From NCBI GenBank assembly GCA_016189965.1, contig JACPRL010000160.1:1-32929 (forward strand): 32,929 bases of DNA, in the 5' to 3' direction. Of this stretch, positions 20,906 through 28,158 are shown piece after piece. Source of the DNA: Acidobacteriota bacterium. GTDB lineage: Bacteria; Acidobacteriota; Terriglobia; Acidiferrales; 2-02-FULL-67-57. The position numbers and the translations under genes are program-made. The notes under the pieces are model-generated. The model saw only the letters and a program-made list of their open reading frames with translations, searched no databases and was not told where the DNA came from. How positions within the stretch are numbered: the stretch's first letter is position 1; each line of letters starts with the position of its first letter.

Positions 20906-23116
20906 ATGAAGCGACTGGCCGGAATTGTCTTCGTTTCGCTGGTCCTGCTGCCGGGGGCGGCGGCGCAGCCGGTATCGTTGGCCGTGACCCACGAGGAGCT
21001 GGCACAGCTCACCGCCGTCAGCGGCTACGAAGAGCGCGTCACCGCCTGGCTCGCCGAGTGGCTGAAAAAGTTCAACCCCGAGGTGGACAACCTCGGCAAC
21101 GTCGTCGTCACGCTCGGGGCGGGCGCGCCGCACCGCCTGCTCGTTACTCCGATCGATGAGCCCGGCTACGTGGTGAGCGCCATCACGCCGGAGGGCTACT
21201 TGCGGCTGCAGCGGCTGCCCCAGTCCCCTCCTTCGTCGGGACAAGCAGGCGTTCATCCTTGGTTCGACGTGCTGCACGCCGCTCAGCCGGTCGAAATCCT
21301 GACGCGCAGCGGCAAGCTGGTCCCTGGCGTCATCGCCGGCCTCTCCACGCACCTCCACCGAGACCTCTCCACCGCCGAGCGCACCGACCAGCTCGACCGC
21401 CTCTACGTTGACGTCGGCGCCCGGTCGGCCGAGGAGGTTCGCGCCCTGGGCGTTGACCTCCTCGACCCGCTAGCGCTCGAAAAGAATTCTTACTGGCTCT
21501 CGAACAGCGAACGCACGGCACCGTTCATTAGCGCGCGCGCCGGCGCCGCCGCGCTGGTCCATCTGCTGGGCCGGCTCGACCCTGTCAAGCTCGACGGCAC
21601 GCTCACTGTGGCGTTCGTCGTCCGGCGCTATGTCAGCCAGCAAGGGCTCGAGCGCGTGCTGCGTCGGTTCGATGCCGGCGAAGTCTTTCTGCTCCAGCCG
21701 CTTGAGCGCGGCGAGGCCGAGCCTGGCGCCGGCGTCCTGGTGGCGAACGTCGAAGGGGGCGAGCCGGCGCTGGCGGCCGACCTGCTGCGGCTGGCGCGCG
21801 AAAACCACGTCCGCGCCCGCGCCGAGCTGGCCGAGCCGGCCCCTCGCGGCCGCTACACCGGCGAGTTTCCTCTGCCGGCCCGCACCGCCATCGTTGGCAT
21901 TCCGGTCCGCTTCCCGCAGACGCCCGCCGAGGTCGTCAGTCACGACGACCTCCAGCAGCTCTCCGACCTGCTCGGGCTCTACATTGGGCTTCTGCGCGAG
22001 GAGCTGCCGCTCACGGGTGTGGGCGGCTCGAGCGCCGGCGGCGCGACGCGGCAGAGCGTCGAGGACTACCTGCGCGACCTGGCAACCGTCTACGGCGTCT
22101 CCGGCCACGAGGGGCCGGTGGCCGAGCGCATCATCGGCATGCTGCCGCCGGACGCGCGCGAGTGGGCGACGCAGGATGGGAAGGGAAATGTGTTTCTGCC
22201 CTTCGGCCGACCGAGCGAGAAGCCGCGGCTCATCTTTGTCGCCCATATGGACGAAATCGGCTGGGAAGTGGCCGACATCCGCCACGACGGCCGGCTGGTG
22301 CTGGCCCGCCGGGGCGGCTTCCTCGAAGAGTACTTCCTCGGCCGCGCCGTGCTCGTCCACACGGCCGAGCATCAGGTGCCCGCGGTGCTCGAACTCCCGG
22401 CCGACTATCGCACCGCAGCCTATCAGCCTGCGCCTGGCCGCGAGCACGTCGCCTACATCGGCGCCCGCACGCGCGCGGAGGCCGAAGCCCGCGGCATCCA
22501 GGTCGGTGATTCCGTCACCGTGCCGAAAAAGTACCGCCGGCTCGCCGGCCGCCGCGCCAACGCCCGCTCGTTCGACGACCGTGTCGGCTCGACCGCGCTC
22601 ATCGCCGCTGCCTGGCAGCTCTGGCGGCGCCTGGTGCCCGGCGAGCCGCTGCTGGACAAAGTTGACCGCGAGGTTATCTTCGTCTGGGCGGTCGAGGAGG
22701 AGATCGGGCTGGAAGGCGCCAAGCACTTCGCCGCCCGCGCGGCGGAGGAAGGCGGCATGCCTGAGTTCGTCTTCGCGGTGGATACGTTCGTCTCGGGTGA
22801 CTCGCCGCTCGAGTCCCCGCGCTTCGCCGGGGCGCAGCTGGGCGAGGGCTTTGTCGTGCGCGCCGTAGACAATAGCAACGTGGCGCCGCGCGCCTGGGTG
22901 GACCGCGTGGTCGAGATTGCCCGGCGCAACAACATCCCGGTGCAGTACGGCGTGACGGCCGGGGGCAACGACGGCGCCGCCTTCGTCCCCTACGGCGCCG
23001 TTGACATCCCGCTCGGGTGGCCGCTGCGCTACTCGCACTCGGCGGCCGAGGTGGCCGACCTCAGCGACGTCGAGGCACTGGCGCGCATCGTCGCCGCCCT
23101 CGCCCTCGAATTCTGA
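20906..23116 (+). CDS. Exported double M42-type peptidase (degenerate N-half, intact C-half)
   Basis: From ATG 20906 the protein has 736 residues with a signal peptide (MKRLAGIVFVSLVLLPGAAA). The C-terminal half (about 375-736) is a full M42 glutamyl-aminopeptidase-like enzyme. The metal and catalytic residues are visible: His447 and Asp449 in AHMDEIG, Asp557 in SFDDRVG, Glu597-599 in VEEEIG, Asp626 in FAVDTF and His711 in RYSHSAAEV. The N-terminal half (about 30-350) repeats the opening (LAQLTAVSGYEERVTAWLAE against LATVYGVSGHEGPVAERI) but reads TPIDEPGY where AHMDEIGW is expected, so its metal site is lost. An insertion at PPSSGQAG matches repeat DNA at 21224-21251. M42 enzymes normally form large peptide-trimming assemblies in the cytoplasm; an exported version is less usual. 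Confidence 0.87.
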   Translation: MKRLAGIVFVSLVLLPGAAAQPVSLAVTHEELAQLTAVSGYEERVTAWLAEWLKKFNPEVDNLGNVVVTLGAGAPHRLLVTPIDEPGYVVSAITPEGYLRLQRLPQSPPSSGQAGVHPWFDVLHAAQPVEILTRSGKLVPGVIAGLSTHLHRDLSTAERTDQLDRLYVDVGARSAEEVRALGVDLLDPLALEKNSYWLSNSERTAPFISARAGAAALVHLLGRLDPVKLDGTLTVAFVVRRYVSQQGLERVLRRFDAGEVFLLQPLERGEAEPGAGVLVANVEGGEPALAADLLRLARENHVRARAELAEPAPRGRYTGEFPLPARTAIVGIPVRFPQTPAEVVSHDDLQQLSDLLGLYIGLLREELPLTGVGGSSAGGATRQSVEDYLRDLATVYGVSGHEGPVAERIIGMLPPDAREWATQDGKGNVFLPFGRPSEKPRLIFVAHMDEIGWEVADIRHDGRLVLARRGGFLEEYFLGRAVLVHTAEHQVPAVLELPADYRTAAYQPAPGREHVAYIGARTRAEAEARGIQVGDSVTVPKKYRRLAGRRANARSFDDRVGSTALIAAAWQLWRRLVPGEPLLDKVDREVIFVWAVEEEIGLEGAKHFAARAAEEGGMPEFVFAVDTFVSGDSPLESPRFAGAQLGEGFVVRAVDNSNVAPRAWVDRVVEIARRNNIPVQYGVTAGGNDGAAFVPYGAVDIPLGWPLRYSHSAAEVADLSDVEALARIVAALALEF
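21224..21251. repeat. Family A-like repeat inside the M42 gene
   Basis: The stretch CTCCTTCGTCGGGACAAGCA, continuing into GGCG, matches the family A copy at 31906-31937 apart from a short deletion. It shares CGTCGGGAC with the hairpin at 11421-11440. It is read in frame as SPPSSGQAG. Confidence 0.55.
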
Positions 23117-23342
23117 AAGCCTCGGCAGCTCAGCCGTTCAGCGAAGAGAAGACCGCGCTCCGAGTGGCAGGAGCCACTGGGCTGGACGCCGGATGCGTGC
23201 TGCTGTGCACAACCCCAACTTCTCGACAGTAGGGCAGACATTCTTGTCTGCCAGGGGGGCAAAGCCCCCCTGCCTTTATCGGCGTGCGGTTCGAGTTCGC
23301 GCTGACTAGCACGAACCGCCGCTTTGTGCGAGAATCACCGGC
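23117..23342. repeat. Hairpin repeats between the M42 and HicB-like genes
   Basis: No gene is seen. Two adjacent perfect hairpins occur: GGCAGACA/TGTCTGCC (23233-23252, loop TTCT), a second copy of the one at 18497-18516 with a different loop, and AGGGGGGC/GCCCCCCT (23253-23271, loop AAA). They may end transcription of the M42 gene. Confidence 0.7.
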
Positions 23343-23528
23343 ATGAAATTCGTGGTCACCATCGAGCGCGATGAAGACGGGATGTTCGTCGCCGAATGTC
23401 CCGCCATCCCGGGCTGCCTCTCGCAGGGCAAGAGCCGCGAGGAGGTGTTGCGCAACATTCAGGAGGCGATCTTGCTCTGCCTCGAAACACGCCGCCAGCA
23501 AGGCCTGCCCCTGACGGTTGAGGGGTGA
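23343..23528 (+). CDS. HicB-like (UPF0150) small protein, unpaired
   Basis: The 61-residue protein has the HicB N-terminal fold: MKFVVTIERDEDGMFVAECP, then IPGCLSQGKSREEVLRNIQEAI. HicB antitoxins normally accompany a HicA toxin, but no HicA-like frame is found on either side. Stand-alone members of the family exist. The end is abrupt: one extra base in the GGGG run at 23522-23525 would join the frame to VTEVKVGN, a more usual beta-strand ending for the family. A frameshift or sequence error is therefore possible. No strong ribosome binding site is visible. A terminator-like hairpin follows. Confidence 0.75.
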   Translation: MKFVVTIERDEDGMFVAECPAIPGCLSQGKSREEVLRNIQEAILLCLETRRQQGLPLTVEG

Positions 23529-23583
23529 CGGAGGTCAAGGTCGGAAACTAGAAGCGGTTGCATAACCTCCGCGGACGAACCTC

Positions 23584-23607
23584 AGGGGCTAAAGCCCCTA
23601 GTTTTTT
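23584..23607 (+). terminator. Terminator-like hairpin after the HicB-like gene
   Basis: AGGGGC (23584-23589) pairs with GCCCCT (23594-23599) across loop TAAA, and a run of six T (23602-23607) follows. A second hairpin without a T run (TCAGGGCT/AGCCCTGA, 23621-23638) is next to it. Both resemble widespread intergenic palindromes. Confidence 0.55.
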
Positions 23608-23685
23608 GGGCGTTCTTATGTCAGGGCTGAAGCCCTGACCCCATGACGAAATGTTCCACGCAGTGCCCTGTGACGGGAGGACACA

Positions 23686-24174
23686 ATGACCAACCGGGAG
23701 TTTTTCCTCAAGCGCGCGGAAGAGGAGTTCCCCGTTTTCTTGCGCGTGTTTAAGGCGCTGCCCAAGGACAAGCTCGACTACCGCCCCCATGCCCGCTCGC
23801 GCACGGCCGCCGAGCTGGTCTGGATCATCGTGCTCGACGAACAGACCGCCTCCGAGGTCCTCGACACCGGGAAAATCCGCTGGCAAGAGGTGCCGCCGCC
23901 CGTCACGCTCGACGAAATGATGGCCGCCTACGAGAAGGCCCACGCCGAGCTCACCCCGCGGCTCAAGAAGGTTGACGACAAGACCTGGGAGGAAAAGAAA
24001 GTCCAGTTGCTGGTCGAAGGGCAGGTGGCGTTCGAGGAGACGCTGGGGATGATGCTCTGGGTGGGCCTGTTCGACGCCGTGCACCACCGCGGGCAGCTCA
24101 GCACCTACATCCGCCCCATGGGCGGCACCGTGCCTTCCATCTACGGCCCCTCGGGGGACGACATGGGGGCATAG
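23686..24174 (+). CDS. DinB-like protein
   Basis: The 162-residue all-helical protein starts at ATG 23686 with GGGAGG six to seven bases upstream. It follows the DinB four-helix pattern: an N-terminal helix (FFLKRAEEEFPVFLRVFKAL), DYRPHARSRTAAELVWIIV, and the C-terminal metal motif DAVHHRGQLSTYIR. DinB proteins normally use three His to bind a metal. The first, usually in helix 2 (LVxH), is replaced here by Ile, leaving two. Many relatives are thiol transferases; with an incomplete metal site its activity is uncertain. A 10-bp perfect hairpin follows. Confidence 0.8.
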   Translation: MTNREFFLKRAEEEFPVFLRVFKALPKDKLDYRPHARSRTAAELVWIIVLDEQTASEVLDTGKIRWQEVPPPVTLDEMMAAYEKAHAELTPRLKKVDDKTWEEKKVQLLVEGQVAFEETLGMMLWVGLFDAVHHRGQLSTYIRPMGGTVPSIYGPSGDDMGA

Positions 24175-24177
24175 TGT

Positions 24178-24199
24178 CCCGGAGGCAGGTGCCTCCGGG
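24178..24199. terminator. Strong hairpin between convergent genes
   Basis: CCCGGAGGCA (24178-24187) pairs perfectly with TGCCTCCGGG (24190-24199) across a 2-base loop, three bases after the DinB-like stop. No T run follows, so termination is likely but not certain. Confidence 0.5.
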
Positions 24200-24288
24200 C
24201 TCGGCGAGGTAGTTAGCAGGCGGCGCCCCGACGACATGGGCGCTAGGGCAGGGGCTTGCCTGCCCTGGCGTTGTGGATTCCGCGCCGC

Positions 24289-24723
24289 TTAGGCTTCTTT
24301 GTAGAGCCAGCCGGCGACGAAGGTGGCCAGCACAGCGCCCACCCAGATGTCGAGTGTCCACCAGAGCGCCACGATGCGCTCCAGCGGCAGCCAGTTGACA
24401 ATCGTCCAGCTCAGCGGAAACGCCGCCACGAACCCGCCCACAAAGCCCAGCTTCAGCGCCGTGCCCGGCCCGGGGCCCCAGGTGGCCCGCACCGAGGCGT
24501 AGAGCCAGGACAGAATCGAGGCCAGGATGAACAGAGTCAGAAACCAGAGGCCGAGGAAGCCGCCCACAGTGTAGCGCGGCTGGGCGAGCAGGTGGCCGGC
24601 CTGCTGTGCCTGCTGGTAGAGGTCGCCGATGAACACCGAGTTCACCAGCAGGCTCCACACCGACCACACCAGCCCGCCCGCCATCGTCCCCAGATGCACT
24701 CGCCGCCAGTTGATTCCCGCCAT
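24289..24723 (-). CDS. Four-helix integral membrane protein of unknown function
   Basis: The 144-residue protein has four hydrophobic helices at about 11-33, 54-78, 88-112 and 118-141, with short polar loops. GAGGTG lies five bases before the ATG at 24723. The tryptophan-rich helices (WSVWSLLVNSVF, WTLDIWVGAV) recall small uncharacterised membrane proteins, but I cannot place it in a family. It stands alone between the M36 peptidase gene, on the same strand about 100 bases upstream, and the convergent DinB-like gene. Confidence 0.75.
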   Translation of the reverse strand: MAGINWRRVHLGTMAGGLVWSVWSLLVNSVFIGDLYQQAQQAGHLLAQPRYTVGGFLGLWFLTLFILASILSWLYASVRATWGPGPGTALKLGFVGGFVAAFPLSWTIVNWLPLERIVALWWTLDIWVGAVLATFVAGWLYKEA

Positions 24724-24823
24724 CGGAGCACCTCGCGTCGCTGGAGTCCCAGGGGAAAGTGCGCCGACTCTAGTCGCGGCAGGGCTGGGGTGTCAAGCCC
24801 ACCGCCGGTCGTGCCGCCGCCGC

Positions 24824-27800
24824 CTACTGGGTGGTCACAAGGATAAACTGGTCGCTCTTGATCTGGAACGTGGTCGGGCCATTGGCAAAGCCCTCCACGC
24901 GGTAGAGGTAGGTTCGGCCGGGAACGATGGCGGCGGCCACAAATTCATTCGGGCCAAAGTTGCCCGAGCTGTCGAGTTGCGTCAACTCCCCGTCCGGCCC
25001 CACTTCGAACAAGCGGAAGTCCAAGTCGGGCAGCACCCCGAGATCGGTTTCAACCGTCAGGGTCCCTTCGACCCCAAACACCCCGGGCGTGCCGACGAAC
25101 TCCACATCCTCGTGGTCCACCCCTTCGACAAGATTCAGCCCCAACGTTCCGATGGGCACCACGCCGCTGAAAAATTCCGTGTCCACCAGCACCTCCTCGG
25201 CGGTATTGGCGTCCACCACCTCGGTGTTGGAGACGCCGATGGTGTTATTCGGGTTGAGGTTGAGCGTGCGCAGGCCATACTGGAAGCCCTTGGGGTCATC
25301 CAATCCGCGCGGGCGGAACAAGCCCACAATCTGTCCCCGGTCGACGTAGCAGGTCTGGCTGGCCGGCACGTAGTCCACATGGCCGAAGCCGTCGCTAGTG
25401 GCGTCCCCTTCACTGTATTCGTGGGTCAGGGGATCGGACGGAAAGAGCCGCCCGCTGGTCTGGCCTTTGCGGCGCTTGCGGATTTCATAGCCCAGCGCGC
25501 CCGCTGTCGCTTTCCAGCACACCTGGACAGAGTCGCCAAACACGGTGGCCTTCACGCCTTTGGGCCGCGGCAGCGCCGGTTGGGCGACGGTGAAAGCCGA
25601 CACGGTGGTGGAAATCGTCTGCCGGCCACCGAAAGCGGGCTTGGCGTTCGAGCCGATTTCCCGCGCCGCAAACACTTGCTCAATCAGCGTGCGGTGCATA
25701 CCGACTTGTCGGGGATTGCCGGGCTCGACCAGCCCGCTCGGGTAGAGGAGCGCGTCGGTCAGAATCATGGCGTCGCGCGCGGCCACAAAGCTGTCGCGCG
25801 CCACGATCCCCAGGATGTAGATGGAACCGAGGAACAATCGCTCCCAGGTCTCCTGGCCTTGCGAAATCGGAACCGTCGGCGCTCCGGTCGTCAGCTCCGG
25901 CCGAACGAATCCACTTCCGGTCTCGTAGAGCTGGAGGAATTCCCGGATATCCCACATCGCCGCCTCGTAGATTTCGCCGTCCTGGTGTTCTTCACACTCC
26001 CGGCCGTCCGGTGCGCCGGTGGCACGGTTGGAGCGGCAGAGCTGGGAGAAAAGCAAGCCGCTGTTGGCGTTGCGAATCCAGGCCACCAGGTCGGGATCGC
26101 CCTCGGCGGCCGTCAGCACGCGCCCCTCGCGAATCGCCTGGCGCAGGCGGAAGGCGTTCACCACGTATTCCCCCAGCGAGGGGTCCTGGCTGATCGTCCC
26201 CGCCCACAAGTCCGCTTGCCCCTCGTTCAACGCCGGGCCTTCGATGGGGGCTTCGAAGCCGGCGATGGGCGTCGAAATGGAATGCATCCCTTCGTGGTAG
26301 GGCACGATATCTTCCACGGCAAAGGAATTGAAGAGGAAGCCATGGCCGTAGGCCGTCGGATTGACGATCACTTGTTGCCCTGCAATGGTGGTGTGCAGCG
26401 GCAAGGAAAAGGCGTTGTCGAAGCCGAGGGCTCTTTCGATGAAGTCCGGCTGAGTGGCCCGACTTAACGCCTGGCACCCCAGCAAGGCGACCCCGGGAGG
26501 GCAGGGGATGTGAACGACCGCCTGCAGCGGCACATCCTTGTTGGGGAACGTGTCGGGGAAATCGCCCTCGCCCGGGCGCAGGGGGTCATTGGCCTTGTCG
26601 TCGCGGACGTGCAGGTCGATGACATATTCCAGCAGGTAGTTGACAAAGAAAAAAACGTTCGTTTCATCCTGGTGCTCGGCCGGTTCCGCGTCGGGGCCGA
26701 AATGCACGTCCTCGCGGGTGGCCTGTTCCACCGGCGGGGCATCTTGAGCGAAGTGCCACGTCCCCAGGGGCGGCTGCGCGAAGGGCGCCTTCACCGGCAG
26801 CGCATTGTGCACATGGGCATGCGTGCCGGTGAGCTCGCCCTCCACGCCTGTCGTGCGGTTCGAGGCGTCGAAGTTGCGCAAATTCACCCGCAGTTGTCCC
26901 ACAGGCCGGCCGGTGGCATCTCGCGGGATGATTCCCTTGTCTTTGAGGTTGGTGTCGATCCCCGGATGGGTGGGAAAAATGTCGGCGGTGGCCGGGGCGA
27001 TATTGCTCGTCCCCTGGGTGCGGACCAGGCTTTCCCGACTCAGAATCTCTCCCGTCTCCGCGTCTACGCTGTAGCGGAAGACGCCGAAGGGGTTGCGGGA
27101 GTAAAGGAAAAATTCCCAGCTCAGGCGGAAGGCGTCAGCGGTAGGGAAAACGGTGAGTTCCGGGGAGGGCTCGCGGAAGGGCCCGAGGCTGGCTTCGAGT
27201 TGGTCGAGGGCCGGGTTGGTGAGCTCTGCCACTTCCGCGCTCACTTCCACCGCCAGCGGCGCCAAGTCGCCGCGGGAGACGCCGACCGCCTGCTCGGCCG
27301 TCAGGATAGGGACAGTGGAACCACCCAGCACCGGGTAATACGGGCCGAAAGCGGCCAGTACCTGGTTGGAGCCATTGAGAACCACGCCCACGCCGCCGCC
27401 GCGCACGCGCAAGCCTTGGGCGTACTGGTCGTAGCGCACCAGGGTCCCGCCCAGAGCGGAAACCCCTTTGGTGAGCTTGAGGGTGGCGAGGTCGGTGATG
27501 CCGAACAGAATCTGATTCTCGGCCAGGAAGGCCAGCGCAGCCTCAGCCGGCGTGCCTGCGTAGGGCACGGAAAGGAAATCCCACATCGCTTCGGGCGAGC
27601 CGGCGAAGTCGTCCCAACGCACGTAGGCTTGTTCGCCGTAGGCGGTGCGGAAGGAGGCCAGGGCCCGCTGCTGCTCCGCGGTCGCGCCTCGGAGGGGAAC
27701 GACGCCGGGGCGTTGGTTGACGTCAAAGTCCGGGCTGGCTGCACCCTCGACGCTCGCCACCTGGGCGGGCAGCGGGGAAGCGGTCAGGAGAACCGCCGCA

Positions 27801-27838
27801 CAAAGCGCGGCGAGAATGTTGGTTCGACGGCAGCTCAT
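24824..27838 (-). CDS. Exported fungalysin-like (M36/M4-type) zinc metallopeptidase
   Basis: ATG 27838 is the likely start because AGGAGG lies eight bases upstream; GTG 27847 falls inside that site. The 1004-residue protein has a signal peptide (ILAALCAAVLLTASPLPAQ) and an FTP-type propeptide near 105-165 (VRYDQYAQGLRVRGGGVGVV). The zinc site has HEGMH (His515, Glu516, His519) with the third ligand Glu539 in NEGQADLWA, 20 residues on as in thermolysin. A fibronectin-type-III-like domain (about 765-850, KGVKATVFGDSVQVCWKATAG) and a C-terminal beta domain resembling pre-peptidase domains follow. It should be secreted as a zymogen and cleave extracellular protein. It is transcribed alone from a clear promoter. 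Confidence 0.9.
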   Translation of the reverse strand: MSCRRTNILAALCAAVLLTASPLPAQVASVEGAASPDFDVNQRPGVVPLRGATAEQQRALASFRTAYGEQAYVRWDDFAGSPEAMWDFLSVPYAGTPAEAALAFLAENQILFGITDLATLKLTKGVSALGGTLVRYDQYAQGLRVRGGGVGVVLNGSNQVLAAFGPYYPVLGGSTVPILTAEQAVGVSRGDLAPLAVEVSAEVAELTNPALDQLEASLGPFREPSPELTVFPTADAFRLSWEFFLYSRNPFGVFRYSVDAETGEILSRESLVRTQGTSNIAPATADIFPTHPGIDTNLKDKGIIPRDATGRPVGQLRVNLRNFDASNRTTGVEGELTGTHAHVHNALPVKAPFAQPPLGTWHFAQDAPPVEQATREDVHFGPDAEPAEHQDETNVFFFVNYLLEYVIDLHVRDDKANDPLRPGEGDFPDTFPNKDVPLQAVVHIPCPPGVALLGCQALSRATQPDFIERALGFDNAFSLPLHTTIAGQQVIVNPTAYGHGFLFNSFAVEDIVPYHEGMHSISTPIAGFEAPIEGPALNEGQADLWAGTISQDPSLGEYVVNAFRLRQAIREGRVLTAAEGDPDLVAWIRNANSGLLFSQLCRSNRATGAPDGRECEEHQDGEIYEAAMWDIREFLQLYETGSGFVRPELTTGAPTVPISQGQETWERLFLGSIYILGIVARDSFVAARDAMILTDALLYPSGLVEPGNPRQVGMHRTLIEQVFAAREIGSNAKPAFGGRQTISTTVSAFTVAQPALPRPKGVKATVFGDSVQVCWKATAGALGYEIRKRRKGQTSGRLFPSDPLTHEYSEGDATSDGFGHVDYVPASQTCYVDRGQIVGLFRPRGLDDPKGFQYGLRTLNLNPNNTIGVSNTEVVDANTAEEVLVDTEFFSGVVPIGTLGLNLVEGVDHEDVEFVGTPGVFGVEGTLTVETDLGVLPDLDFRLFEVGPDGELTQLDSSGNFGPNEFVAAAIVPGRTYLYRVEGFANGPTTFQIKSDQFILVTTQ

Positions 27839-27928
27839 TTTACTCACCTCCTCGATGACAGGTCAAACGCTGGGGGAAAGAGCTGGGCCCGGCTCCGGAG
27901 GGCAAGCGCTGCCCCCTGGGCGGCGCAG

Positions 27929-27958
27929 ATAGTAGCAGGACTACTATTAGCATGTCAA
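27929..27958 (-). promoter_or_regulatory. Promoter of the M36 peptidase gene with operator-like palindrome
   Basis: A perfect -35 TTGACA (27958-27953) and -10 TACTAT (27934-27929) are separated by 18 bases, placing the start near 27922. The inverted repeat ATAGTAG-CAGGA-CTACTAT (27929-27947) covers the -10 and most of the spacer, where a repressor could block RNA polymerase. No regulator gene is adjacent. Confidence 0.65.
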
Positions 27959-28040
27959 GCGAATTCGCGCGGCAGCCTGCCCAGGAGCCATCAAATCCGG
28001 CGCTGTACGGGAATCGAGGGGGAGCAAATCCCGGGGTTGT

Positions 28041-28060
28041 GGCCGCGACTGTAGTCGTGG
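28041..28060. repeat. Near-perfect 20-base palindrome between divergent genes
   Basis: GCCGCGACT pairs with AGTCGTGGC (one G-T pair) across loop GT. It lies in the 320-base gap between the M36 peptidase and the kinase-propeller gene. Apart from this palindrome and the peptidase promoter, no gene is seen in 27839-28158. Confidence 0.55.
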
Positions 28061-28158
28061 CGCGGCCGGGAGTCAAGCAAGCGTAGCGGGCGTGCGTTGA
28101 CTTGGGAGCGGGCGGAGCCTAAGATGCCTGCGCGAGGGCAGGCAGTCACACCACTTCC

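Noticed and set aside
21470..23038. 522-codon minus-strand ORF opposite the M42 gene
   Set aside because: The plus strand has a complete set of M42 ligands; the opposite frame has no recognisable motif and is Arg/Ala/Gly-rich.
24629..28054. Two long plus-strand ORFs (24629-26467 and 26510-28054) opposite the M36 peptidase
   Set aside because: The minus strand carries a signal peptide, FTP region and zinc site; the opposite frames are shadows without motifs.
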